DNA of 64,000 nt. It comes from Roseateles subflavus. Its GTDB lineage: Bacteria; Pseudomonadota; Gammaproteobacteria; Burkholderiales; Burkholderiaceae_C. Below are positions 1 to 8,505 of this stretch, piece by piece (the first letter of the stretch is position 1; each line of letters starts with the position of its first letter). The notes under the pieces were generated by a model. The model saw only the letters and a program-made list of their open reading frames with translations, had not been told where the DNA came from and searched no databases. The stretch spans positions 186,001 through 250,000 of the forward strand of contig NZ_JASVDS010000002.1 of NCBI RefSeq assembly GCF_030285365.1. Direction: 5' to 3'. The position numbers and the translations under genes were made by a program.

Positions 1-1222
1 CGCCCTCGCGCAGCGCATAGGCCAGGCCCTCGAGGATGGCGCGGTAGAGGTGCGCCCGCGTGTGCACATCCGAGAAACCGATCACCGCGCCGCGCGCGTC
101 CGGCCCCGGATGGCGGATGCCGGGCGTCCAGTAAGGCTGCAGCATCAGGCCCTCGCTGCCCGGCGGCACGGCGCGCACCAGCTGGTCGAAGAGCACCTCG
201 GGCACCACGCCCTGCTCGCCGGCCGCCGCGCATTCGGGGTGGCCGAACTGCTCCTTGAACCAGCTGACCATCCAGTAGCCGCGGAAGATCTGCACCTCGG
301 TGTTGTACTGGCCCGGCAGCAGCGCGGGGTAGGGCGGGATGAAGGGCAGTGCCTCGACATAGCGCGGCGTGGTGATGTCGATGGTGGCGGTGGTGCCATA
401 GCTCAGCGCGCCCACGTCCGGTGCGATGGCCCCGGCGCCGACGATCTCGCAGGCCTTGTCCGCGGCGCCGGCGATCACCGGCAGGCCCTCGGGCAGCCCG
501 CAGGCCGCCGCCGCCTCCCGCGTCAGGCCGCCGAGGGTGCTGCCCACGGGCAGCAGCTCCGGCATCTGCTCGCGCGTGGTGGCCAGCGCCTGCCATTTCC
601 AGTCCCAGCTGGCGGCCCAGTCCTGGCGCTTGAAGTCGAAGGGCAGGTAGCCCACCTGGCAGGCCACGGAATCGGCAAAGCGACCGGTGAGCTTGTAGTT
701 GAACCAGCCCGAGAGCAGCAGCAGCTTGTGCGTGCGCCGGGCGACCTCGGGCTCGTGCTCGGCGATCCAGTTGATCTCGGCCTCGCGGCTGAAGTAGTCG
801 ATGGTGCCGTCCACCCGCGCCGCCTTGAAGGCCAGGCGCCACCAGGGCGCCACGGGGCGGGCCTTGCTCGCGCGGCGCTGGTCCAGCCAGATGATGAAGG
901 GACGCAAGGCCTGACCCTGCGCATCGACGGGCACCAGCGTGCCGCGCTGGGTGGTGACCACCAGGCCCTTCACCGCGGACCTCAGATGGGCGTGCGTCTG
1001 CCACAGCCCCCGGCACACGCCGGCGGCGGCCTGCCAGAAGGCCTCGGCGTCGTGCTCCAGCCAGCCGTCCTGGTGGCTCACGTAGTCGTCCAGCGACTGC
1101 TGGCACTTGGCGAGCAGCCGGCCCTGCAGGTCGAAGAGCAGGGCACGCACGCTCTGCGTGCCGCAGTCCAGACTCAGGATCAGCTCATCCGGGCGGACGG
1201 GGGAGGGGGTCTCATCATTCAT
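1..1222 (-). CDS. FGGY-family carbohydrate kinase (3' end outside window)
   Basis: ATP-dependent sugar or polyol kinase of the FGGY/actin-like fold, cytoplasmic. About 407 residues are visible; the C-terminal part (roughly 100 residues in typical members) lies beyond the left edge. Seen: N-terminal phosphate loop SLDCGTQSVRALLFD (residues about 17-31), TTQRGT, the WLDQRR stretch, GAADKACEIVGAG and SYGTTATID, all in FGGY order. The ATG at 1222-1220 overlaps the stop of the upstream GlpD-like gene in an ATGA, so translation is probably coupled. The substrate cannot be read from the sequence. Its neighbours (GlpD-like, AGPS-like) suggest a glycerol- or tetritol-like polyol whose phosphate is oxidised by the next enzyme, as in glycerol or erythritol catabolism; that is inference. 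A one-mismatch copy of the dispersed 13-mer lies inside the gene at 905-917. Confidence 0.88.
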   Translation of the reverse strand, partial: MNDETPSPVRPDELILSLDCGTQSVRALLFDLQGRLLAKCQQSLDDYVSHQDGWLEHDAEAFWQAAAGVCRGLWQTHAHLRSAVKGLVVTTQRGTLVPVDAQGQALRPFIIWLDQRRASKARPVAPWWRLAFKAARVDGTIDYFSREAEINWIAEHEPEVARRTHKLLLLSGWFNYKLTGRFADSVACQVGYLPFDFKRQDWAASWDWKWQALATTREQMPELLPVGSTLGGLTREAAAACGLPEGLPVIAGAADKACEIVGAGAIAPDVGALSYGTTATIDITTPRYVEALPFIPPYPALLPGQYNTEVQIFRGYWMVSWFKEQFGHPECAAAGEQGVVPEVLFDQLVRAVPPGSEGLMLQPYWTPGIRHPGPDARGAVIGFSDVHTRAHLYRAILEGLAYALREG

Positions 1223-2811
1223 GGGCGCCATTCTCTGGGAATCCCGTGGCAACGCAGCACGCGTTCGCGGTAGCGGTGACATTCGTCGTCCCAGCGTTCG
1301 TCGCTCCAGGCGAGCGTCTCCTGCACGAGGGGACGCAGCACGGGCAGCAGCGCCGCGCCGCCGTCGCGCAGCAGCAGGCCGATGCGGCTGCGGCGCAGCA
1401 GCAGGTCGTCCAGGTGCAGCACGGCCTCGTGGCGCAGGGCGTGGCGCAGCTCGGCCCAGCAGCACTCGGCATGCGGGATCTCGCGCAGCTCGCCGGGCGC
1501 GGCCTCGGCCAGCAGCGTCGCGGAGGCGTCGCCGTAGCGGGCCAGCAGGCGCTGCCGCAGCGGTGCGGGCAGCGCGTGGGTTGCGTGGACACTGGCGATG
1601 CCGGGGGCGCGCAGCAGCGCGGCATCGGCCTGCAGGCGCCGCAGGGCCGGCACGCGCGATTGCACCCGTCGCAGGGCCTGGATGGCGGAGGCGCGAAAGG
1701 TCGTGAGCTTGCCGCCGCTGACCGTCAGCAGCCCGCGCTCGTCGAGGATGAGGTGCTCGCGCGCCTCCTTCGACGGATCGCGGTGATCCCCCGAATCCAG
1801 CACGGGACGCACGCCGGAGTAGGTCGAGACGACGTCCTCGGCCTCGAGCGCCAGGCGGGGGAAGGCGGCCCGGGCCGCCTGCATCAGGTAGTCGAATTCC
1901 TCGGCCGTGATGCCCGGCTCCCGGTCCAGCGGATCGCGGTGGTCCAGGTCGGTCGTGCCGAGCAGGGTGCGGCCCTCCCAGGGCAGCGCGAACACCGGCC
2001 GGCCGTCCTGGGGGTGGAAGAAGGCCAGGGCCTGCGCGACGGGCAGGCGCCAGGCCTCGAAGAGCAGGTGGCTGCCGCGCAGGGGGCGCAGGAGGGGGCG
2101 CGCGCCGAGGTCCTGGCGCAGCTGGTCCGCCCAGACGCCGGTCGCGTTCACCACGACCCGGGCCTGCACGGCGAGCCGCTCGCCGCTGGCGTCTTCGTGC
2201 AGCAGGGCCCCGCGCACCCGGCCGTCGGTCTCGATCAGCCGTTCGGCGGCCACGTGGTTGAGCGTGAGGGCGCCGAGCTGCCGCGCCTCGGCCAGCACGC
2301 GCAGCACGAGGCGCGCGTCATCGGTCTGCGCATCGAGGTAGGACCAGCCGCCCGCGAGGCCTTCTGCCGCCAGGTGCGGGGCCTGCGCCAGCACGGCGTC
2401 GGGCGCATGCCACTGGCGGGTGCGGCGGCCGGCGAAGAAGTCGTACATCGCCAGCCCGACGCCGAGGATGCGCCGCCCCTTGCGGTCGGACTGCCGCACC
2501 GGCAGCAGGAAGCGCAGGGGGGTGACGAGGCCCGGCATGTCGCGCAGCAGCGCCCGGCGCTCCCGCACGGATTCACGGGTCAGGCCGATCCGGCCCTGCG
2601 CCAGGTAGCGCAGGCCGCCATGCACGAGCTTGGACGACTTGGACGACGTGCCGCTGGCGAAGTCCCGCGCCTCGACCAGCGCCACGCGGGCGCCGCAGCG
2701 CGCGGCCTCGAGGGCCACGCCGGCCCCGGCGATGCCGCCGCCGATGACGAGCAGGTCCAGCGGCTCGCGCTCGTGCGTGCGCAGCGCGGCCCAGGCCTCG
2801 GCGCGCTTCAT
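1219..2811 (-). CDS. FAD-dependent glycerol-3-phosphate dehydrogenase-like protein (GlpD/GlpA family)
   Basis: Flavin enzyme expected to oxidise glycerol-3-phosphate or a related polyol phosphate and pass electrons to the quinone pool at the inner membrane. 530 residues, a usual length for GlpD. Seen: dinucleotide-binding GGGIAGAG near residues 24-31, the family motif GTSSKSSKLVHGGLRYL shortly after, TTDLDHRDP and SGGKLTTFR, and a C-terminal cap domain. The start (ATG 2811) overlaps the stop of the upstream FAD oxidase by 4 bases, and its own stop overlaps the kinase start by 4 bases, so three genes are translationally coupled. Pairing with an FGGY kinase fits a kinase-then-dehydrogenase route. 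EryB-type tetritol-phosphate dehydrogenases belong to the same family, so glycerol specificity is not proven and I give no symbol. Confidence 0.88.
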   Translation of the reverse strand: MKRAEAWAALRTHEREPLDLLVIGGGIAGAGVALEAARCGARVALVEARDFASGTSSKSSKLVHGGLRYLAQGRIGLTRESVRERRALLRDMPGLVTPLRFLLPVRQSDRKGRRILGVGLAMYDFFAGRRTRQWHAPDAVLAQAPHLAAEGLAGGWSYLDAQTDDARLVLRVLAEARQLGALTLNHVAAERLIETDGRVRGALLHEDASGERLAVQARVVVNATGVWADQLRQDLGARPLLRPLRGSHLLFEAWRLPVAQALAFFHPQDGRPVFALPWEGRTLLGTTDLDHRDPLDREPGITAEEFDYLMQAARAAFPRLALEAEDVVSTYSGVRPVLDSGDHRDPSKEAREHLILDERGLLTVSGGKLTTFRASAIQALRRVQSRVPALRRLQADAALLRAPGIASVHATHALPAPLRQRLLARYGDASATLLAEAAPGELREIPHAECCWAELRHALRHEAVLHLDDLLLRRSRIGLLLRDGGAALLPVLRPLVQETLAWSDERWDDECHRYRERVLRCHGIPREWRP

Positions 2812-4439
2812 GGCTGGACGGCGGCCGGCGCGGGCCGCAGATTGCCGGAGTCCAGCAGGCCACCCGGGTCCGCCTCGCGGATCAGGCCGTCGATCAGGCG
2901 CAGCCCCGTCACGCCCTTCTCGGCGCCGAGGTAGGGCGCGTGGTCCTTGCCCACGCCGTGCTGGTGGCTGATGGTGCCGCCCTCGCGCACGATGGCCTCG
3001 CTGACCGCCGCCTTGAGCGACTGCCAGCGCGCCCAGGCGGCGTCGAAGTCCGGCCCGATGCGGAACACGAAGGTGCTGTAGACGCTGGAGCCCTGCGGAT
3101 AGACATGCGAGAGGTGCGTGTAGGCATGGCAGCGCTCGCCATGGCCGGCCAGCGCGGCGCGGCCGGCGTGTTCCATGGCCTGCATCATCGGCGTGACGCG
3201 GGGCCAGTCGCAGGCCGTCTCCATGGTGTCGACCGCGAAGCCGGCCTCCCACAGCGCATTGCGCAGGTAGACGCCGCGGAATCGCTTGGCAGCCCACTTG
3301 CGGCCGAGCACGGTGCCCGTGGACACCCCGCCCTGGGCCCGCAGCAGCGGCTTCGCCAGCGCCTGCATCGCCCGCACCTGCGCCGCGCCGCCGGTGAAGC
3401 CCAGCATCAGCATCACCTTGCCCTCGCCGCAGCCGCGCAGCGCGAGGTAGCGCTCCAGCCAGGCGATGGCGCCGGCGTGGCCCGCCAGCTTGAGCGTCGT
3501 AAGCGTCTCGGTGGCATTGGCCAGCCGCATCATGGAGAGCCCGAGGCGGGCCTGCGCCAGCTCGCGGACGGCGGCCTGGCCGCGCTCCCAGCTCGGCAGG
3601 AACCAGGCGACGAAGTCCTCGCGCTCGGGCACCCGGCTGATGCGCACGCTGGCCTCGGTGATCACGCCCACGCGGCCCTCGGAGCCCAGCACCCATTCGC
3701 GCAGGTCCGGGCCGGCCGCGGAGGCGGGCAGGGTGGGGAGGTCCAGCGTGCCCTCGGGCAGCTCGACGCGCCCGCCGGCAAAGAGGCTCTCGATGCGGCC
3801 GTAGCGGGCCGACTGCTGGCCGGACGAGCGCGTGGCGATCCAGCCGCCCAGCGAGGCGTACTCGAAGCTCTGCGGGTAGTGACCCAGCATCCAGCCCTCG
3901 GCACGCAGCTGCGCCTCGAGATCGGGGCCGAGCACGCCGGCCTCGAAACGGGCCAGCTGCGACAGCGGATCCAGCGTCAGCAGCCGGCGCAGGCGCTGCA
4001 TCGAGAGCATCAGCACCGGCCGCCCGCCCTCGGGGGGCGTGAGGTGGCCGACCACGCTCGTGGCGCCGCCCACGGGGATCACCACCAGGCCCTGCGCACG
4101 GGCCCAGTCGAGCAGCTGGCGGACCTCGTCGCCCGTCTCCGGGAAGGCCACGGCATCGCCCACGGGGCCGATGCGGCCGAAGCGCAGGCGCAGCCAGTCC
4201 CCGAGGCTCTGGCCAACGCTCGCCTGCAGCCGCGCCGCCGCGTCGGTCTGCAGCGGCAGCGGTGCGCCGTGCAGCTGGGCCGCCGTCAGCCGCGTGGGCG
4301 GCAGCTGCGCCAGCGCCGCCGCCAGACTCGCGTCCTGCGGCGGCGCGCCCAGCCCCAGAGCCTCCTCCAAGAAGCTCCGGGCTCCCTCGTCAATCGTCGC
4401 GTGGATGGATTCGTCGCCCCAGCCGTTCCAGCGTCGCAT
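2808..4439 (-). CDS. FAD-binding oxidase of the alkyldihydroxyacetonephosphate synthase (AGPS)-like family
   Basis: Vanillyl-alcohol-oxidase-fold flavoprotein, 543 residues. Seen: N-terminal RRWNGWGDE, which is typical of AGPS proteins; the FAD pyrophosphate loop PVGGATSVVGH (about 122-132); SLGGWIATRSSGQQSARYG (197-213); GSEGRVGVITEASVRI; and a C-terminal SHQHGVGKD (491-499). The last corresponds to the His-rich active-site segment of AGPS, which is HHHGVGK in the animal enzyme. AGPS exchanges the acyl chain of acyl-DHAP for a fatty alcohol, making an ether bond; bacterial paralogues may instead be plain oxidases. Translation is coupled to the GlpD-like gene through an ATGA at 2808-2811. The combination with GlpD (makes DHAP) and a GMC alcohol oxidoreductase is suggestive of ether-lipid or polyol metabolism. 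Function is unproven. Confidence 0.82.
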   Translation of the reverse strand: MRRWNGWGDESIHATIDEGARSFLEEALGLGAPPQDASLAAALAQLPPTRLTAAQLHGAPLPLQTDAAARLQASVGQSLGDWLRLRFGRIGPVGDAVAFPETGDEVRQLLDWARAQGLVVIPVGGATSVVGHLTPPEGGRPVLMLSMQRLRRLLTLDPLSQLARFEAGVLGPDLEAQLRAEGWMLGHYPQSFEYASLGGWIATRSSGQQSARYGRIESLFAGGRVELPEGTLDLPTLPASAAGPDLREWVLGSEGRVGVITEASVRISRVPEREDFVAWFLPSWERGQAAVRELAQARLGLSMMRLANATETLTTLKLAGHAGAIAWLERYLALRGCGEGKVMLMLGFTGGAAQVRAMQALAKPLLRAQGGVSTGTVLGRKWAAKRFRGVYLRNALWEAGFAVDTMETACDWPRVTPMMQAMEHAGRAALAGHGERCHAYTHLSHVYPQGSSVYSTFVFRIGPDFDAAWARWQSLKAAVSEAIVREGGTISHQHGVGKDHAPYLGAEKGVTGLRLIDGLIREADPGGLLDSGNLRPAPAAVQP

Positions 4440-4533
4440 CGCGTCTTCCCCTCATGATCAGATGAGGTCGAAGCTTAGGGAGCGGCCGGCCGGCTGGCTT
4501 GGTCTTTGGCGACGCCGGGCTTGTGATTTGGCG
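4440..4533 (-). other. Gap inside the GMC-AGPS operon
   Basis: This 94-base spacer separates the GMC gene from the AGPS-like gene on the same strand. It holds a GC-rich inverted stretch (ggccggccggc around 4480-4495), which could fold but has no T-tract. It may attenuate or separate the two halves of the operon; nothing firmer can be said. Confidence 0.3.
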
Positions 4534-6153
4534 TCAGGCGGGGGCGTTCAGCGCGACATCCCGCCCGCCCAGCGCGCGGGCCAGGGCGACGGTCAGGCGC
4601 GTCGCCTGCCCGTAGATCGAGAGCTGCGGATTGGCGCCGATGCTGGTCGGGAAGATCGAGCCGTCGTGCACCGACAGATTGCGCAGCTGCCAGTGCCGGC
4701 CGTCCGGGCGGACCACGCCGCGCGAGGCGTCCGCCGCCATGCCGCAGCCGCCCATCACGTGCGCGCTGACCAGGCGCAGCTGCTGCGGCCCGAGCGGCAG
4801 CGCTTCGATCTGCGCCTTGGCCTCGGCCCAGCTCTTCACGAAGCGGCCCTCCTCGTGCAGCGGCATCACCGTGCGCGCCCCGGCCGCGAACTGCAGCTCG
4901 GCCATGGCCAGCAGGGCGCGGCGGGCGCCGTCCAGCAGCACCGCGTTGATGGGGTAGTCCAGCACCGGGCTGCCGTCGCCGCGCAGCTGAACGCGACCGC
5001 CGGGGGACTCGGGGTGGAAGCCGTCCCGCAGCAGGGCCAGCACGGCCTGCGCGTGGGGGAACTGCTGGAGCGTCTGCACATAGCTGGCGCCCATGCCCAC
5101 GAGCGTCGAGGCCATCAGCGCCGGGTGCAGCGGCGGCACCTCCAGCTTGAAGCCGAGCGGGCCGTCGATGGGGTCGGTGTGCAGGAAGTGGTCGGTGTAG
5201 ACGCTCTGCGGCGCGCCGGCCCAGCCGTCGATGCGCTCGTCGAACAGCGCCGCCGAGATGACGACCGGATGCAGGAAGGTGCGGCGGCCCAGGCGCTGGT
5301 GCGGGTCGGGTGCGTTCGAGCGCAGCAGCAGGGCGGGGGAGTTGATCGCGCCGCCCGCCACGAGGAAGTGACGGGCCTTGACGCGCAGCTCGGGGCCGGC
5401 CGGCGCGTCATTGAGCGTCACCGGGCGGCAGATCAGGGCCTGGACCGTGTCGCCCGACCATTCCAGGCGCTCGGCGCGCGTCTGCACCAGCATCGTCGCG
5501 CCGCCGGCCAGGGCGGCGGGGATCGTCGTCAGCAGCATCGACTGCTTCGCGTTCGTCGGGCAGCCCAGGCCACAGGAACCCAGGTTCCAGCAGCCCTTGA
5601 CGTTGCGCGGGATGCGCTTGGCCTCCAGCTTCAGCACCTGCAGGCCGCGCTCCAGCGCGCTGTTGTTGGCGTTGGGCGTGCCTTCCCAGTCGTGCACGTT
5701 CAGCCGGGCCTCGGCCTGGGCGAACCAGGGCGCCATCGCGGCCTCGTTCAGGTCCGAGAGACCGAACTCGCGGCCCCAGAAGGCCAGCGTGTCGGCCGGC
5801 GTGCGGAAGCTGCTGGTCCAGTTGATGGTGGTGGAGCCGCCCACGCAGCGGCCCTGCAGGATGTTGAAGGCCTTGTCGGCCGTCTTGCGGGCGGCGCCTT
5901 CCTGGTAGAGGCCGGTGTAGGCCTCGGCCTCGCGCTGCTTGAAGTCGCTGCTGGAGCGCAGCGGGCCGGCCTCGATGATGAGCACCTTCAGCCCGGCCTT
6001 CACCAGCAGCTCGGCGCTGACGCCCGCACCGGCACCGCTGCCGACGATGGCGACGTCGCAGTCCAGCTCGGCCGGCAGCGGCGCGAGGCCGCCCCCCAGC
6101 ACACGCCAGCCCTGGGCCAGGCCCTCGCGGATCGGGTCTTGGAACATGCTCAT
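4534..6153 (-). CDS. GMC-family oxidoreductase
   Basis: Glucose-methanol-choline family flavoprotein, 539 residues, acting on the hydroxyl group of an alcohol or sterol-like substrate. Seen: ADP-binding motif VGSGAGAGVSAELL (about 37-50), the FAD-contacting CVGGSTTINW stretch near 107, LVAGGAINSPALLLRS (GMC signature 2 region), and the C-terminal active-site segments HVMGGCGM and SIGANPQLSIYG. It contains CxxCG-like cysteines (GSCGLGC near 193-199), common in bacterial GMC enzymes that work with a small partner. The next gene upstream, 19 bases away, encodes a Tat-exported small protein of the sort that accompanies such enzymes. This protein lacks its own signal, so the pair may be exported together. 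Substrate unknown. Confidence 0.85.
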   Translation of the reverse strand: MSMFQDPIREGLAQGWRVLGGGLAPLPAELDCDVAIVGSGAGAGVSAELLVKAGLKVLIIEAGPLRSSSDFKQREAEAYTGLYQEGAARKTADKAFNILQGRCVGGSTTINWTSSFRTPADTLAFWGREFGLSDLNEAAMAPWFAQAEARLNVHDWEGTPNANNSALERGLQVLKLEAKRIPRNVKGCWNLGSCGLGCPTNAKQSMLLTTIPAALAGGATMLVQTRAERLEWSGDTVQALICRPVTLNDAPAGPELRVKARHFLVAGGAINSPALLLRSNAPDPHQRLGRRTFLHPVVISAALFDERIDGWAGAPQSVYTDHFLHTDPIDGPLGFKLEVPPLHPALMASTLVGMGASYVQTLQQFPHAQAVLALLRDGFHPESPGGRVQLRGDGSPVLDYPINAVLLDGARRALLAMAELQFAAGARTVMPLHEEGRFVKSWAEAKAQIEALPLGPQQLRLVSAHVMGGCGMAADASRGVVRPDGRHWQLRNLSVHDGSIFPTSIGANPQLSIYGQATRLTVALARALGGRDVALNAPA

Positions 6154-6172
6154 GCTCAGCCTCGCTGAATGC

Positions 6173-6697
6173 TCATTGGAAGGACTGCGGGCCCGGGTAG
6201 CCCATCCGGGACCAGTGCCCGGGCGAGCTGAAGAAGACGGCGCAGTGGAGGTCGCGCAGCGCCTGGTAGGCCTGGGCGCGCAGGCTCACGCGCGAGCGGC
6301 GCATGTGCTGCAGCGCGGCCTGCACGGCGGCGGTGCCGGCCTCGGCCCAGTCCGTGCGCAGGCCGGCCAGCCCCAGGCGACCGGCGGCGCTGCTCAGCAC
6401 GGTCAGCAGCTGGCCCAGCTCGGCCTGCAGCGCGGGCGGGAAGCCGGCGATGGCGCCGTCCATCTGGTCGAGGTGGGCCTGCAGGGCGCGGGCGCGCTCG
6501 GCGGCGTCGTCCGGCCAGGCGCCCTCGAGCACGGCCAGAGCGACGGCGCCCATCACGGCGCGGGCCCGCGGGCTCTGGCGGGGCGTGCCGCTGCCGTCGG
6601 CCTGCAGGCCGGGCTCGGTGCCTCGCAGCCCCAGGCCGGCCAGCGACAGCAGGAGGCCGCTGCCCAGGCCCAGCTTCATGAGAGTTCGACGTTGCAT
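6173..6697 (-). CDS. Tat-signal small subunit-like protein of a GMC dehydrogenase
   Basis: 174-residue protein starting MQRRTLMKLGLGSG, a twin-arginine signal followed by a hydrophobic stretch to about residue 27. The longer in-frame start at 6754 would put 19 extra residues before the Tat signal, so I chose the ATG at 6697. The body is helical, with the motif FFSSPGHWSRMGYPGP close to the C-terminus, which resembles the small gluconate-2-dehydrogenase-subunit-3-like proteins encoded next to GMC flavoproteins. Likely role: periplasmic or export partner of the GMC protein 19 bases downstream (inference from context and signal). It is the first gene of the five-gene minus-strand operon, so the promoter should lie between 6698 and 6909, shared back to back with the EcsC-like gene. 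Confidence 0.65.
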   Translation of the reverse strand: MQRRTLMKLGLGSGLLLSLAGLGLRGTEPGLQADGSGTPRQSPRARAVMGAVALAVLEGAWPDDAAERARALQAHLDQMDGAIAGFPPALQAELGQLLTVLSSAAGRLGLAGLRTDWAEAGTAAVQAALQHMRRSRVSLRAQAYQALRDLHCAVFFSSPGHWSRMGYPGPQSFQ

Positions 6698-6909
6698 GCG
6701 GGAGATCAGGAAATCGGAAGGTCGGGAAATCGGCGTCAGCGGCCCGCGGCGCACCTCTCTGGCGCACCGGCGCGGGCCGGATGATTCAAAGCTGGGCGCA
6801 GCCTAGTCGCAAGTGCCGCGGCACACCAAGAGGGTGCACGCCTAGATAGAGTCGCCCGCCTAAATCCATGCCTGGGGGCAGGCGCAGGCGCCGCGGCCAC
6901 AATCGGCCC

Positions 6910-7482
6910 ATGAACACGCTCCCCGCCCTGCCTGAATCGACCCGGCCCTGGACCGAGGCGCTGCTGGACCTCGTGGCGCGCCAGCCGGCGTCCGGCGAGC
7001 CCGAGCGTCCGCTGGCGGAGCGCGAGGCGCGGGCGCGGGCACTCACCGAGGCCGCCGCGCGCAAGGCCGGCGCCACCGCCGCGGGCCTGGCGCTGCCGCC
7101 GGGCCCGCTGGGCTGGCTCACGGTGCTGCCGGAGCTGATGGCCGTGTGGCGCATCCAGGCGCAGCTGGTGGCGGACGTGGCGGCCCTGCACGGCCACAGC
7201 GCCGAACTCGGGCGGGACCAGATGCTCTACTGCCTCTTCCGCCACACCGCGGCGCAGGCCGTGCGGGACCTCGCGGTGCGCGCCGGCGAGCGTGCGGGGC
7301 AGGCCGTCTTGCAGCGCGTGCTGCAGGCGATCGGCGTCAAGCTGGGCGAGCGCAGCGTCGGCAGCGCCCTGGCGCGCTGGGTGCCGCTCGCCGGGGCGGC
7401 GGGCGTCGGCGCCTATGCCTGGTGGGACACGCGCCAGGTCGGGCGCAGCGCGCAGGCGCTGTTCGCGTCGATGGCGGACTAG
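6910..7482 (+). CDS. EcsC-family-like protein
   Basis: 190 residues. The C-terminal part (IGVKLGERSVGSALARWVPL followed by AGAAGVGAYAWWDTRQVGRSAQALF) matches the EcsC pattern of a glycine/alanine membrane-associated segment before a charged helix that ends near ALF. The centre (LPELMAVWRIQAQLVADVAALHG) also follows EcsC-type proteins. These are named after Bacillus EcsC; their biochemical role is unknown. I used the ATG at 6910, because the 14 residues upstream in frame (Arg-rich) look non-coding. It stands alone on the plus strand, divergent from the GMC operon. Confidence 0.6.
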   Translation: MNTLPALPESTRPWTEALLDLVARQPASGEPERPLAEREARARALTEAAARKAGATAAGLALPPGPLGWLTVLPELMAVWRIQAQLVADVAALHGHSAELGRDQMLYCLFRHTAAQAVRDLAVRAGERAGQAVLQRVLQAIGVKLGERSVGSALARWVPLAGAAGVGAYAWWDTRQVGRSAQALFASMAD

Positions 7483-7658
7483 TTCGGCGTGGCGCCGGCC
7501 GTGGCGTGAGCGGCCTCCCTGGCCGTCGGTCGCGGTGCGCGCACGATGCTCGCGCAAGATGTCGCAGGGCATGCAGGCGGGCGGACTACACTCCAACGCC
7601 GCAGTTGCGCGGACGGGTCGTCCTCGCCGATGTTGCGGACCGATCCTTCGTAGCGCCC

Positions 7659-8381
7659 ATGTCGACCCTGGTCACCAAGCCCCCTGCCGCGACTCAACCG
7701 GCCGTGCTCCGGCACGCCTCAAGCGCCATCGAAGCGCTGGAACGAGTCAAGTCCACCCATGCCGATTCGACGTCGACTCGCTTTGAGCGGACCTGCGACA
7801 TCTGGGCCCATGGGCTTCTCATGGCCTCCGGGCTGATGTTTCTGCTGCTCTGCGCTGTGGGATTCTCCCTGGGTTCGCAGAAGCCCCTTCCTGGCGCGTG
7901 GAAGGTCTTCGTTCTTCTGCTGATCGCGCTTTGCCTCTTGGCCGCCGTCGCGGCGCTGCTGCTGCAGCTGGCTTCCGCGCTGGCGTCGGTCGTTCTCTAT
8001 CGGCGCAATGCCCCCCGGCTGCGCGTCGTGCAGTTCGAGCACGACCTGGCCAATGTGGCGGCCGTGGCGAACGTCTCGACGGAGGCACTTCTGATCGCCG
8101 ACGACTGGCTGGCCCAGAAGATCCGACGCATTGAGCGCCGACTGTCCTTCTTCTTTGGCGGCGCAGAGAAGGTGGCCCTCTTTGCACTGGTGGGCACTTG
8201 CTGGTCCGTCGGCAAAGAGCTGATGCAGACGGCAAAGCTTGACGCCGTCTCCGACCCCGTGCTGCTCGGCATGGCAGGACTGGCCGGCATGACGCTCGGT
8301 GCAGTCTCCCTGCGCCTCGTGGCGGATCGGCTCGCCTACCAAAGAGACATCATCGCCCTGGCCTGCCGGCTGCGGCCATGA
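7659..8381 (+). CDS. Unrecognised multi-pass membrane protein
   Basis: 240-residue protein I do not recognise. Hydrophobic segments are visible at about 50-70 (HGLLMASGLMFLLLCAVGFS), 80-108 (VFVLLLIALCLLAAVAALLLQ), around 172-190 (KVALFALVGTCWSV) and around 205-225 (VLLGMAGLAGMTLGAV). A charged amphipathic region with IERRLSFFFGG lies between the second and third. The layout (two hairpins around a cytoplasmic loop) resembles small SLATT-like or other effector-type membrane proteins, but I see no diagnostic motif. Base composition is slightly less GC-rich than the neighbours (tttctgctgctctgc, ttcttctttggcg), which could indicate transfer. The start ATG at 7659 is the first after a stop-free but non-coding-looking lead. 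Confidence 0.6.
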   Translation: MSTLVTKPPAATQPAVLRHASSAIEALERVKSTHADSTSTRFERTCDIWAHGLLMASGLMFLLLCAVGFSLGSQKPLPGAWKVFVLLLIALCLLAAVAALLLQLASALASVVLYRRNAPRLRVVQFEHDLANVAAVANVSTEALLIADDWLAQKIRRIERRLSFFFGGAEKVALFALVGTCWSVGKELMQTAKLDAVSDPVLLGMAGLAGMTLGAVSLRLVADRLAYQRDIIALACRLRP

Positions 8382-8505
8382 GCGGCCATGAGCGGCCGGG
8401 CTGCTCCCAGGCTGGGAGGCGGCACGGATCGCCCCACCGATCGTCTGGCTCAGCCTTCAGGCGGGTGAACAGGGCACGGGGTCCTCGTGCCAGGCGGGAG
8501 GCCTC

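Noticed and set aside
50-4457. Long plus-strand ORFs (e.g. 50-1273, 1246-2934, 2940-4457)
   Set aside because: They are antisense to the kinase, GlpD-like and AGPS-like genes; proteins are His/Gln/Arg-rich without any motif, as expected from high-GC shadows.
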